Below are positions 7,865-15,496 of a stretch of DNA of 64,000 bases, one piece after another. How positions within the stretch are numbered: the first letter of the stretch is position 1; each line of letters opens with the position of its first letter. The position numbers were made by a program, and so were the translations under genes. The notes beneath the pieces were generated by a model. It was given only the letters and a program-made list of their open reading frames with translations, did no database searches and was not told where the DNA came from. This DNA is from Methylobacterium sp. E-065. Lineage in GTDB: Bacteria; Pseudomonadota; Alphaproteobacteria; Rhizobiales; Beijerinckiaceae. The stretch is from positions 98,250 through 162,249 of the forward strand of contig NZ_JAKSYD010000296.1 of the NCBI RefSeq assembly GCF_022829605.1. Reading direction: 5' to 3'.

Positions 7865-8761
7865 GTGGCGCAGCACGGCGGGCGCTGCAGTCCCATCCGG
7901 TTCGCGGCGGCCGCACTCGCATTCGCCCTGTGCATTGTGTGGGGCGGCCCGCCACCGAGCGCCGCCGCAGCGGAGAGTCAGGCTGCGACGCCCGTCGTCA
8001 CGGTGCCGGATTTCTGGAATCCGCGCAGCCGGGGCGAGCGGGTCGAGGCTCCCCAGACCGGCCGGGCGGTCCGCTTCCTCACAGATGACGAGTTCCCGCC
8101 GCTGCACTTCGCCGGCCCCGACGGCAACCCGACGGGTTTCGTGGTCGAACTCGCCCGCGCGGTCTGCGAGAAGCTCGCCATCACCTGCACGGTGCAGGCG
8201 CGCCGCTTCGACACCCTGCTCGACGCGCTGGACACCAAGCAGGGCGACGTGGTCGCGGCCGCGATCCCCCTGACGGCGGCCCTGCGCGAAAAATTCCTGG
8301 CGACCCGGCCGTATTTCCGCTGGCCAGCACGCTTCGCGGCCCGGACCGACAAGGGCCTACCAGTCCCCTCCGCGGCGGGGCTCGCCGGCCGCAGCGTCGG
8401 AGTGATGGCCGGCAGCGCGCATGCCGCCTACCTCAAGGCGTTCTTCCCGAAGGCGGTGCCAAAGGATTTCACCGACCTGACGGCGGCCGAGGGCGCGCTC
8501 AAGCGCGGGGAGATCGATTATCTCTTCGCCGACGGCCTCAACCTCGCCCTCTATGTCGGCGGCCAGGACGCGGAGAATTGCTGCGCGCTCACCGGCGGCG
8601 ACTACCTGGAGAACCGCTATTTCGGGGAGGGCATCGGCCTGATCACCCGCCCGGAGGACGCCGCCCTCTCGCGCGCCCTGGATGATGCGCTCCAGCGCGT
8701 CTGGGACGACGGCAAGTACACCGAATTGTACCTGCGGTTCTTTCCGGTGAGCCCGTTCTGA
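7865..8761 (+). CDS. Periplasmic solute-binding protein, family 3 (amino-acid type)
   Basis: This protein of about 298 residues has a signal peptide (FAAAALAFALCIVWGG, then SAAAA) and an SBP_bac_3 fold. Landmarks are VRFLTDDEFPPLHF at the start of lobe 1, GNPTGFVVELARAVCEKL, DVVAAAIPLT, and the C-terminal DDALQRVWDDGKYTELYLRFFP. The family binds polar amino acids or small organic acids for ABC uptake or signalling. No permease or ATPase is adjacent, so it may be an orphan binding protein or a regulator of the divergent glycosyltransferase. The GTG at 7865 is the best start, with GGGGAA 9 bases upstream; the frame extends to 7715 without better signals. Confidence 0.8.
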   Translation: MAQHGGRCSPIRFAAAALAFALCIVWGGPPPSAAAAESQAATPVVTVPDFWNPRSRGERVEAPQTGRAVRFLTDDEFPPLHFAGPDGNPTGFVVELARAVCEKLAITCTVQARRFDTLLDALDTKQGDVVAAAIPLTAALREKFLATRPYFRWPARFAARTDKGLPVPSAAGLAGRSVGVMAGSAHAAYLKAFFPKAVPKDFTDLTAAEGALKRGEIDYLFADGLNLALYVGGQDAENCCALTGGDYLENRYFGEGIGLITRPEDAALSRALDDALQRVWDDGKYTELYLRFFPVSPF

Positions 8762-8838
8762 GACACCAAGGCTTCCACTGGGAAGTGCGAATCGGGAATC
8801 CTGCACGGCGTCGGGTCCCCATGGATCAGGAGCGGCGC

Positions 8839-9066
8839 ATGACGGATCTGCTCGAGAAGGCCGTGGCGAAAGCACGGGTCCTCGCACCGGAGATGCAGGA
8901 CGAGATTGCCCGCCTGATGCTGGCCTTCGTGGATGATGGGGCTTCCGTCTATCGGTTTACGCCGGAGGAGGAGGCGGAACTCGACGAATCCGAAGCTGCG
9001 GCTGCACGTGGCGACTATGCCACGGATGCGGAGGTGCGCGCCATTTGGGCCAAGCATGGGCTGTGA
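8839..9066 (+). CDS. Putative antitoxin of a ParDE-like pair
   Basis: This 75-residue acidic protein (TPEEEAELDESEAAAARG) with a helical N-terminus resembles small antitoxins found before ParE/RelE toxins, which bind and neutralise the toxin and repress the operon. AGGAG lies 6 bases before the ATG at 8839. Its TGA overlaps the toxin GTG by four bases (GTGA), the usual coupling in such pairs. No clear ribbon-helix-helix or AbrB motif can be named, so the antitoxin role rests on size, acidity and position. Confidence 0.72.
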   Translation: MTDLLEKAVAKARVLAPEMQDEIARLMLAFVDDGASVYRFTPEEEAELDESEAAAARGDYATDAEVRAIWAKHGL

Positions 9067-9341
9067 GACTGTGTCTAACCCGCCCCGCGGCTGACCAGCT
9101 CGATAGCGTGCTCGCCTACATCGCCCAGCGGAACGCGCAAGGCGCTCGTCGTGTGCAGAAGCGTCTGCAAGTGCTCACGGGCCTTCTGCTGCACCCTCCC
9201 TTCGTGGGTTCGATGACCGCCCGCGGTGACATCAGGCGCGTCGTGGCGCGTCCCTATCCCTATGACATCACCTATCGCGTCGCGGATGACGAGATCCTCG
9301 TCCTCAGTATTCGACAGACCGCTCGGCAACTGCGAACCTGA
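9063..9341 (+). CDS. ParE/RelE-family toxin
   Basis: This 92-residue toxin of the ParE/RelE superfamily shows the usual pattern: TRPAADQLDSVLAYIAQRN in helix 1, a second helix, the strand motif DIRRVVARPYPYDITYRV, and the C-terminal ILVLSIRQTARQ. ParE proteins poison gyrase and RelE proteins cut mRNA on the ribosome; the sequence does not decide between them, though it reads closer to ParE. Start GTG 9063 overlaps the antitoxin stop. The arginines and final strand typical of active toxins are intact, so it is probably functional. Confidence 0.85.
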   Translation: MRLCLTRPAADQLDSVLAYIAQRNAQGARRVQKRLQVLTGLLLHPPFVGSMTARGDIRRVVARPYPYDITYRVADDEILVLSIRQTARQLRT

Positions 9342-9470
9342 ACGCCAGCGGAGGCGCCGTGTCGCCTCTGGTACGCGGAACTGAATCCCCGCCTTGCACC
9401 GCCGGGCGTTCCGCTCCGGTGCGAACCGCTCTAGGGTGAGCGCTCCCAATTCGCGCTCATCCCAGAAGAC

Positions 9471-11171
9471 ATGCCCGCCGCACCTCCAGCTCTGACTCTC
9501 GATCCCGAAACCATCGAAGCCGCCGCCAACGCCGCCGCCTGGCCCTTCGAGGAGGCGCGCAAGCTCGTGGCGCGGCTGGAGAAGACTGGCAAGACAGAGG
9601 TGCTGTTCGAGACCGGCTACGGCCCCTCGGGCCTGCCGCATATCGGCACGTTCGGGGAGGTCGCCCGCACCTCCATGGTACGCCACGCCTTCCGGGTGCT
9701 CACCCGCGACGCGGTGCCGACGCGGCTGATCGCCTTCTCGGACGACATGGACGGGCTGCGCAAGGTGCCCGACAATGTGCCGAACCGCGAGATGCTAGCC
9801 GCCCATCTCAACCAGCCGCTCACCCGGGTGCCGGACCCGTTCGGCACCCATGACAGCTTCGGGGCGCACAACAACGCCGAATTGCGCCGCTTCCTCGACG
9901 CGTTCGGGTTCGCCTACGAGTTCCGCTCGGCGACCGAATGCTACCGCGAAGGCGTGTTCGACACGGTGCTGCTGCGCGTGCTGGAGCGCTACGATTCCGT
10001 CATGGAGATCATGTTGCCGTCTCTGCGCGCCGAGCGCTCGGCGAGCTATTCCCCGTTCCTGCCGCTCCATCCGGTCACCGGCCACGTGATGCAGGTGCCG
10101 ATCGACGAGGTGAAGGCGGAAAGCGGCACGATCGTGTGGCGCGATCCCGCCACGGGCGAGCGCTACGAGACCCCGGTGACCGGCGGCCACGCCAAGCTGC
10201 AATGGAAGCCCGATTGGGCGATGCGCTGGGTCGCGCTCGGCGTCGATTACGAGATGGCCGGCAAGGACCTGATCGATTCGGTCAAGCTTTCGGCCAAGAT
10301 CGCCCGGGCGCTCGGCGGCGAGCCGCCGGAGGGGTTCAATTACGAGCTGTTCCTGGACGAGAAGGGCCAGAAGATCTCGAAGTCGAAGGGCAACGGCCTG
10401 ACGATCGACGACTGGCTCAAGTACGGCACGCCGGAATCCTTGAGCCTGTTCATGTACACCAAGCCGCGCGAGGCCAAGCGCCTGTTCTTCGACGTGATCC
10501 CGCGGCACGTGGACGAGTATATCGGCTTCCTCGACCGCTATGCCGGTCAGGACGCGAAGCTGCGCCTCGGCAATCCGGTCTGGCACCTGCACGCCGGCAC
10601 CCCGCCGGAGCCCGAGCGTGTCGAGGGCGCGAGCTTGACCTTCGCGATGCTGCTCAACCTCGCGGCGGTGGCCAATACCGAGGATCCGGCGGTGCTGTGG
10701 GGCTTCATCCGCCGCTACGCGCCGCAGACCGGGCCGGAGACCCATCCAGGCCTCGACCGGTTGGTGGTCCACGCCCTGACGTATTTTTCGGACTTCGTGC
10801 GACCCGCCAAGACCTACCGGGCGCCGACCCCCGAGGAGCGGGCGGCCCTGGAGGATCTGTCGGAGACGTTGGCGGACCATGCCGGCTCCACCGATCCGGA
10901 GGTCCTGCAGGCGGCGGTCTACGAGGTCGGGCGGCGCCACTTCCCCGACACGTCCGGCAAGGCCAAGAGCCCGGACGGGCGACCCGGCGTGTCGCAGGCG
11001 TGGTTCACGAGCCTCTACAACGTGTTGTTCGGCGAGGCGCGCGGGCCCCGGTTCGGCTCCTTCGTGGCCCTTTATGGGGTTGAGGAGACGCGGGGCCTGA
11101 TCGCCTCGGCCCTGTCGGGCGCGCTGGTGGCCGAGCACGAGGCCTTCACGGCCGGCAAGAATGCGGCCTGA
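9471..11171 (+). CDS. lysK: Lysine--tRNA ligase, class I
   Basis: This 566-residue class I lysyl-tRNA synthetase charges tRNA-Lys with lysine in the cytoplasm. The Rossmann-fold ATP site has the HIGH-type motif HIGT (57-60) and the KMSKS-type loop KISKS (301-305). The C-terminal helical domain matches the class I LysRS family found in archaea, spirochaetes and alphaproteobacteria, not the class II enzyme of E. coli. Full length. It overlaps the next gene if that gene uses the ATG at 11161. Gene symbols lysK and lysS are both used for this enzyme. Confidence 0.95.
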   Translation: MPAAPPALTLDPETIEAAANAAAWPFEEARKLVARLEKTGKTEVLFETGYGPSGLPHIGTFGEVARTSMVRHAFRVLTRDAVPTRLIAFSDDMDGLRKVPDNVPNREMLAAHLNQPLTRVPDPFGTHDSFGAHNNAELRRFLDAFGFAYEFRSATECYREGVFDTVLLRVLERYDSVMEIMLPSLRAERSASYSPFLPLHPVTGHVMQVPIDEVKAESGTIVWRDPATGERYETPVTGGHAKLQWKPDWAMRWVALGVDYEMAGKDLIDSVKLSAKIARALGGEPPEGFNYELFLDEKGQKISKSKGNGLTIDDWLKYGTPESLSLFMYTKPREAKRLFFDVIPRHVDEYIGFLDRYAGQDAKLRLGNPVWHLHAGTPPEPERVEGASLTFAMLLNLAAVANTEDPAVLWGFIRRYAPQTGPETHPGLDRLVVHALTYFSDFVRPAKTYRAPTPEERAALEDLSETLADHAGSTDPEVLQAAVYEVGRRHFPDTSGKAKSPDGRPGVSQAWFTSLYNVLFGEARGPRFGSFVALYGVEETRGLIASALSGALVAEHEAFTAGKNAA

Positions 11172-11178
11172 GCCCGCG

Positions 11179-11790
11179 ATGATCGTCGACAGCCTCGCCG
11201 CCCTGGAGGCGATTTACCACGCGCCTCTAGCGCCCGCCTCCACGGTGAAGGTAGCGGCCTCGGTCACGCCGGACTACGCGGCGCTGATCGCGGCCTCGCC
11301 CTTCGCGGTGCTGGCGACGAGCGGCCCGGAAGGGCTTGATTGCAGCCCCCGCGGAGACCAGCCGGGCTTCGTGCGGGTTGCCGATCCGCACACGCTGATC
11401 CTGCCAGACCGGCGCGGCAACAACCGGATCGATTCCTTGCGCAACATCGTGCGCGATCCGCGGGTGGCCCTGCTGTTCCTGATCCCGGGCTTGGGCACGA
11501 CGCTGCGGGTGAACGGGCGGGCGGTGATCTCGGCCGATCCAGATCTGCTGGCCTCCTTCAGCGTCGACGGCCACGCGCCGCGCACGGCAATCGTGATCAC
11601 GGTCGCGGAGGTGTACTTCCAGTGCGCCCGGGCGATCATCCGGGCCAAGCTGTGGGATCCGGAGGCCCGGGTCGATCCGGCGAGCCTGCCGACCCCCGGG
11701 GCGATCCTGGCGGCGCTGACCGCGGGTGAAGTCGGCGGCCAGCGCTACGATGCGGAATGGCCGGGACGGGCGGCCAAGACGATGTGGTGA
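11179..11790 (+). CDS. Pyridoxamine 5'-phosphate oxidase-family FMN protein
   Basis: This 203-residue protein of the split-barrel PPOX class has the typical core FAVLATSGPEGLDCSPRGD, followed by ILPDRRGNNRIDSLRNI and RVALLFLIPG. These segments build the FMN-binding dimer. It is close to the MSMEG_1061-type subfamily, whose substrates are unknown; it is not PdxH. ATG 11179 is preferred because homologues start near MIVDS; an ATG at 11161 overlapping lysK by 11 bases is the alternative. Either way it is probably co-transcribed with lysK. Confidence 0.8.
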   Translation: MIVDSLAALEAIYHAPLAPASTVKVAASVTPDYAALIAASPFAVLATSGPEGLDCSPRGDQPGFVRVADPHTLILPDRRGNNRIDSLRNIVRDPRVALLFLIPGLGTTLRVNGRAVISADPDLLASFSVDGHAPRTAIVITVAEVYFQCARAIIRAKLWDPEARVDPASLPTPGAILAALTAGEVGGQRYDAEWPGRAAKTMW

Positions 11791-11796
11791 GGGACG

Positions 11797-11925
11797 GCTC
11801 GTCGAAATCGGCGAGGGCGGCATCGAGGAAAGCGCCCAGTTCGTCGTCGGCTGCATCGGCTTGCGCGACCAGCAGCGACTGGCGCTTGCATTCCGCAGCA
11901 AAGCCCGGCCGGCTTGTGTCGTAAG
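11797..11925 (-). pseudogene. Remnant of a MazE-family antitoxin gene
   Basis: On the minus strand this stretch reads YDTSRPGFAAECKRQ, then SLLVAQADAADDEL, GAFLDAALADFDE. That is the C-terminal half of the antitoxin MazE family (PDT..PGFAEECRRQ, then a helical acidic tail). A stop codon lies four codons upstream in frame and no start fits, so the N-terminal DNA-binding part is gone. No toxin gene is adjacent. It is recognised only by reading this frame directly and is probably a decayed toxin-antitoxin locus. Confidence 0.5.
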
Positions 11926-12049
11926 TCTCCTAGGTTCCCTGCGCGATCGGCGTGATCATCGGCGTCCCGCTCATCAGCATAGGTCAGGGTGCAGCGAGCG
12001 GGCGCCGGACGTCAAGGCCGACAGTGGGGCCCGGCCTTCACCGTCGGCC

Positions 12050-12949
12050 TTACCCCACCAGCGCCAGATCCTGCGTCTCGGTATCGGGGATGACATCGAC
12101 CTCGACCTTGAGGCGCTGCTTGCCCGAGCCGCTGACGATGCCGTCGAGAGGGGCCACGTCGCCGTAGTCGCGGCCGCGCGCCACCACGATGTGGTCGTCT
12201 CTGATCGGCACGCCGTTGGTCGGATCCAAGCCGAGCCAGCCCGCGCCGCACCAGACCGCGACCCAGGCGTGGCTCGCGTCGGCCCCGCGCAGGCGGGGGC
12301 GACCCGGCGGCGGCACCGTGCGCAGGTAGCCGCTGACATAGGCCGCCGGCAGGCCCATGCCCCGCAGGCCCGCGATCATCACGTGGGCGAAATCCTGGCA
12401 GACCCCGGCCCGCAGGGCGAAGGATTCGGCGAGCGGCGTGTAGACGTTGGTGGCGCGGGCATCGAACCGGAAGTCCCGGCCGATCCGCAGCATCAAATCA
12501 TGGGCCGCCCCGTAGGCGCAGCGGCCGGCGGAAAAGCTCGGCCGTGCGTAGGCGGTCACCTCGGGCAGCAGCGGCACCCGGCCGCTCGGATACAGGAAAT
12601 GCACCGGCGCCCGACCGCCGAGGTCGCGGCCCGCCACCACGGCGTCGCGGACCCGCTCCCAGGCCATCCCGGATTCCGGCGGCGGCGGGGCCGCGCGCTC
12701 GACCCGCACGGTGGAGAGCGCCTCGACGCTGAAGACGGTGTGGGGCGTCTCCAGGGTGATCGCCAGCGCGTCGATCCCGAAATAGTCGTGCCGTGTGACC
12801 GCGGTGGCGGGGCTCGGATCGATCGTGACGGCGCTCGCCAGCACGCTCTGGCCCTCACCGTCCTGTGGCTTGAGCCGCAGGGTGCAGCGGGCGAAGCGCA
12901 CCGGCCGGCCGTAGCGGTAGGTGGTGCGGTGGCGCAACGTGTAGATCAC
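12050..12949 (-). CDS. Transglutaminase-like family protein
   Basis: This 299-residue cytoplasmic protein has the bacterial transglutaminase-like N domain (1-85, YTLRHRTTYRYG start) followed by the papain-like transglutaminase core. The catalytic triad is visible: C184 (AGVCQDFAH), H227 (ASHAWVAV) and D242 (LDPTNG). Such proteins are predicted peptidases or transamidases acting with ATP-grasp amidoligases. Its GTG start at 12949 overlaps the stop of the ATP-grasp/alpha-E gene by four bases (GTGA), so the two are translationally coupled. It is the last gene of the module. Confidence 0.9.
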   Translation of the reverse strand: MIYTLRHRTTYRYGRPVRFARCTLRLKPQDGEGQSVLASAVTIDPSPATAVTRHDYFGIDALAITLETPHTVFSVEALSTVRVERAAPPPPESGMAWERVRDAVVAGRDLGGRAPVHFLYPSGRVPLLPEVTAYARPSFSAGRCAYGAAHDLMLRIGRDFRFDARATNVYTPLAESFALRAGVCQDFAHVMIAGLRGMGLPAAYVSGYLRTVPPPGRPRLRGADASHAWVAVWCGAGWLGLDPTNGVPIRDDHIVVARGRDYGDVAPLDGIVSGSGKQRLKVEVDVIPDTETQDLALVG

Positions 12950-15483
12950 GCCAGCCCCGTCAGCTTCTCGGGGCGCAGCGCGTTCGGCCCCGTCGGGAAG
13001 TAGCGCGCCGCGATCCCGTCGGCGAGGCGCTCGAGGTCGGTCTCCAGGGCGGTGAGGCGCACGGCATCGAAATCGGCGGCCTCGCCGCTGCGCAGCTCCG
13101 CCAGGATCCGGGTGGCGAGGCGGACATGCGGCTCCGGGATGCCGTCGGCGGCGAGCGCCGGCAGGTCGGCGAGGTGGCGGGTGATCGCCTCCGCCTGGAA
13201 GGCGATCGAGCGCGGGTTGTAGGGGTCGAGCAGTACGAGGTCGCGCACGGGATCGAGGGCCGCCCCCTGCAGGTAGCGGCGCCCGTAGCTGATCTGCGAG
13301 TCGCAGAGCGACAGCATCACCCCGAGGCAGCCTGGCGTCGCCTCGTCGTTGGCGAAGGCCAGCGCGAAGGTGCAGGTGTTGACCGCCCGCTCGATCCGCC
13401 GGCCGAGCTCGACGAAGTGCCAGCCCTCCGCGCGGCTCATGTTCTCGTGGGTGAGGCCGGACAGCGCCGCAAGCTGGCTCAGCGCCCGCTCGGCGCGGCC
13501 CGTGAGCTGGGATTCGGCCAGCGCCCACCCGGTGTCGAGGGAGAGGGACTCGCCGAGATCGGCGAGCACCCGCCAGGCCTCGCCGGAGAGGCGGGCGCGC
13601 AAGGCAGCGGCGTTGCGGCGGGCCGACTCGACATGGGCCCAGGCCGAACCCGGCCGCTCGCGCCCCGCCAGCGCCTCCTGGGCGAGGCGGGCGGTGGGCA
13701 GGTCGGCCGCGCCGATGGTGGCCCACTCGTACAGGAGGGCCCGCAAAGCCAGGGCGGCCGGCGTGTCGAGGGCGCCCGAGATATCGGCCCCGACCGCGTC
13801 GCCGACGCTGCGCAGATGGGCCAGCACCAGCCGGATCACCGCCTCGGCGCGTTCCAGGTAGCGGCCGAGCCAGAACAGGCCGTCGGCCGCCCGGGCGGGG
13901 AGGTGTCCGCCGACGCGGCGCACCCGCGGTGCCGCGTGCAGGCCGATCGGGGGCGCGGCGACTGGTTTTTCCGAGAGCACCCAGACATCCGCCGAGCGGA
14001 TACCGAGCCGCAATTCGATCGGATCGACATCCTCGCGTTCCGCGACCCGGCAGAAGCCTCCGGGCATGACCTGCCAGCCGAGCGGCGTCCGCGTGGCGAA
14101 GACGCGGACCACGAAGGGGCGGGGCGCCAGCGAGAGGCCGTCCGGGCCGCGCTCCCAGCCCGGCATGGTCGAGAGCGGCGCGGCCTCCTGGGCGACGTAG
14201 TCGAACGGCCGGTCGCGCAGGGCCGCCACCACCCGCTCCCGCTCGGCCGCCAGGACCGGGCCCGCCAGGATCGCGTCGCGCCCCGCCCCGCGCTGAGGCG
14301 TGGCGGCCGGGCGCAGGGTCAGGCTGTCGAGGTTGGCCTGCGCGTGCGCCAGACCTTCGAGGTCGCCACACCACCACGTGCGCGGATGGCCGAGCCGCAG
14401 GGGCTCGCCGAAGATCCGGCGGGCGATGCCGTCGAGATAGGGGGCGAGCGCGGCCGACTCCACGAGCCCCGAGCCCGGCATGTTGGTCACCACCAGGGAG
14501 CCGTTGCGCAGGGCCTCAAGAATACCGGGGATGCCGAGCCGCGAGGCCGGGTTCAGCTCCAGGGGATCGAGGAAATCGGAATCGATCCGCCGCCACACGG
14601 CGTCGGCGCGCTTCAGGCCCGAGACGGTGCGCACGTGCAGGCGCCCATCCTGCATGACGAGGTCGTCGCCCTCCACCAGCATCAGGCCGAGATAGCGGGC
14701 GAGCGCCGCCTGCTCGACATAGGTGCTGCTGTAGGGGCCGGAGGTCAGCAGGCAGATCCGCGGGTCGATCCGCTCCGCACCCAGCGTCAGTCCGTCGCGA
14801 AACGCCTGGAAGAAGGCCGGCAGGCGCTCGACATGGAGGTCCTGGACGAGGTCCGGGAAGGTCCGGGCCAGGACCATCCGGTTCTCCAGCGCCCAGCCGA
14901 GGCCCGAGGGCGCCTGCGTCCGGTCGGCCAGCACCTGCCAGCGCCCGTCCGGTCCCCGGCCGAGATCGGCGGCGTAGAGCTTCAGGTAATGGCCGCCGGG
15001 AGGCATGACCCGGTGGAGCGGGTGCAGGAATTCGGGCGTGCCGGCCACGATCGCGGCGGGGAGCAGCCCCTCCTCGACCAGCCTTCCATCGCCGTAGACG
15101 TCGGCGAGGATCGCCTCCATCAGCTCCGCGCGCTGGACGATGCCGGCGCTCAGCGAAGCCCATTCGGCGCCCTCGATCACCAGGGGCAGGCAGCCGAGCG
15201 GCCAGGGATGCTCGCGCTGGTCGCCGGCGATCCGGAACGAGATGCCGGCGTCCCGGATGTGCCGCTCCGCCGCGACGAAGCGGGCCAGGATCTCCGTCTC
15301 GGTGAGGCCGCCGAGGCGGTCGAGCAGGCGCGGCCAGGCCCCGCGGGGCTGGCCGTCCGGCCCCAGGAACTCGTCCGGCCGCCCGGGGACCGGCCGGTAG
15401 CCCGCGGCCCAACGGGCGACGCGCGCCCGCGGGTCCTCCGCCGGCTCGGCCCGGGCGAGGCTCTCCGCGAGCGCCGCCTCCAT
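12946..15483 (-). CDS. Circularly permuted ATP-grasp / alpha-E domain fusion protein
   Basis: This 845-residue protein joins two domains usually encoded separately. Residues about 40-500 are a circularly permuted ATP-grasp amidoligase-like domain (GGHYLKLYAADLGRGPDG, VLADRTQAPSGLGWALENR, RICLLTSGP, LVEGDDLVMQDGRLHVRT, GSGLVESAAL). Residues about 525-840 are an all-helical alpha-E domain (ADGLFWLGRYLERAEAVIR, NMSRAEGWHFVELGRRIERA, ALETDLERLADGIAARYFP). ATP-grasp enzymes ligate amines to carboxylates, and comparative genomics by Iyer, Aravind and colleagues predicted that such sets make or attach peptides; the product is unknown. ATG 15483 has GGGGGG at suitable spacing; a GTG at 15486 is the alternative. 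It lies 13 bases after the upstream stop. Confidence 0.92.
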   Translation of the reverse strand: MEAALAESLARAEPAEDPRARVARWAAGYRPVPGRPDEFLGPDGQPRGAWPRLLDRLGGLTETEILARFVAAERHIRDAGISFRIAGDQREHPWPLGCLPLVIEGAEWASLSAGIVQRAELMEAILADVYGDGRLVEEGLLPAAIVAGTPEFLHPLHRVMPPGGHYLKLYAADLGRGPDGRWQVLADRTQAPSGLGWALENRMVLARTFPDLVQDLHVERLPAFFQAFRDGLTLGAERIDPRICLLTSGPYSSTYVEQAALARYLGLMLVEGDDLVMQDGRLHVRTVSGLKRADAVWRRIDSDFLDPLELNPASRLGIPGILEALRNGSLVVTNMPGSGLVESAALAPYLDGIARRIFGEPLRLGHPRTWWCGDLEGLAHAQANLDSLTLRPAATPQRGAGRDAILAGPVLAAERERVVAALRDRPFDYVAQEAAPLSTMPGWERGPDGLSLAPRPFVVRVFATRTPLGWQVMPGGFCRVAEREDVDPIELRLGIRSADVWVLSEKPVAAPPIGLHAAPRVRRVGGHLPARAADGLFWLGRYLERAEAVIRLVLAHLRSVGDAVGADISGALDTPAALALRALLYEWATIGAADLPTARLAQEALAGRERPGSAWAHVESARRNAAALRARLSGEAWRVLADLGESLSLDTGWALAESQLTGRAERALSQLAALSGLTHENMSRAEGWHFVELGRRIERAVNTCTFALAFANDEATPGCLGVMLSLCDSQISYGRRYLQGAALDPVRDLVLLDPYNPRSIAFQAEAITRHLADLPALAADGIPEPHVRLATRILAELRSGEAADFDAVRLTALETDLERLADGIAARYFPTGPNALRPEKLTGLA

Positions 15484-15496
15484 CACGGCCCCCCGA

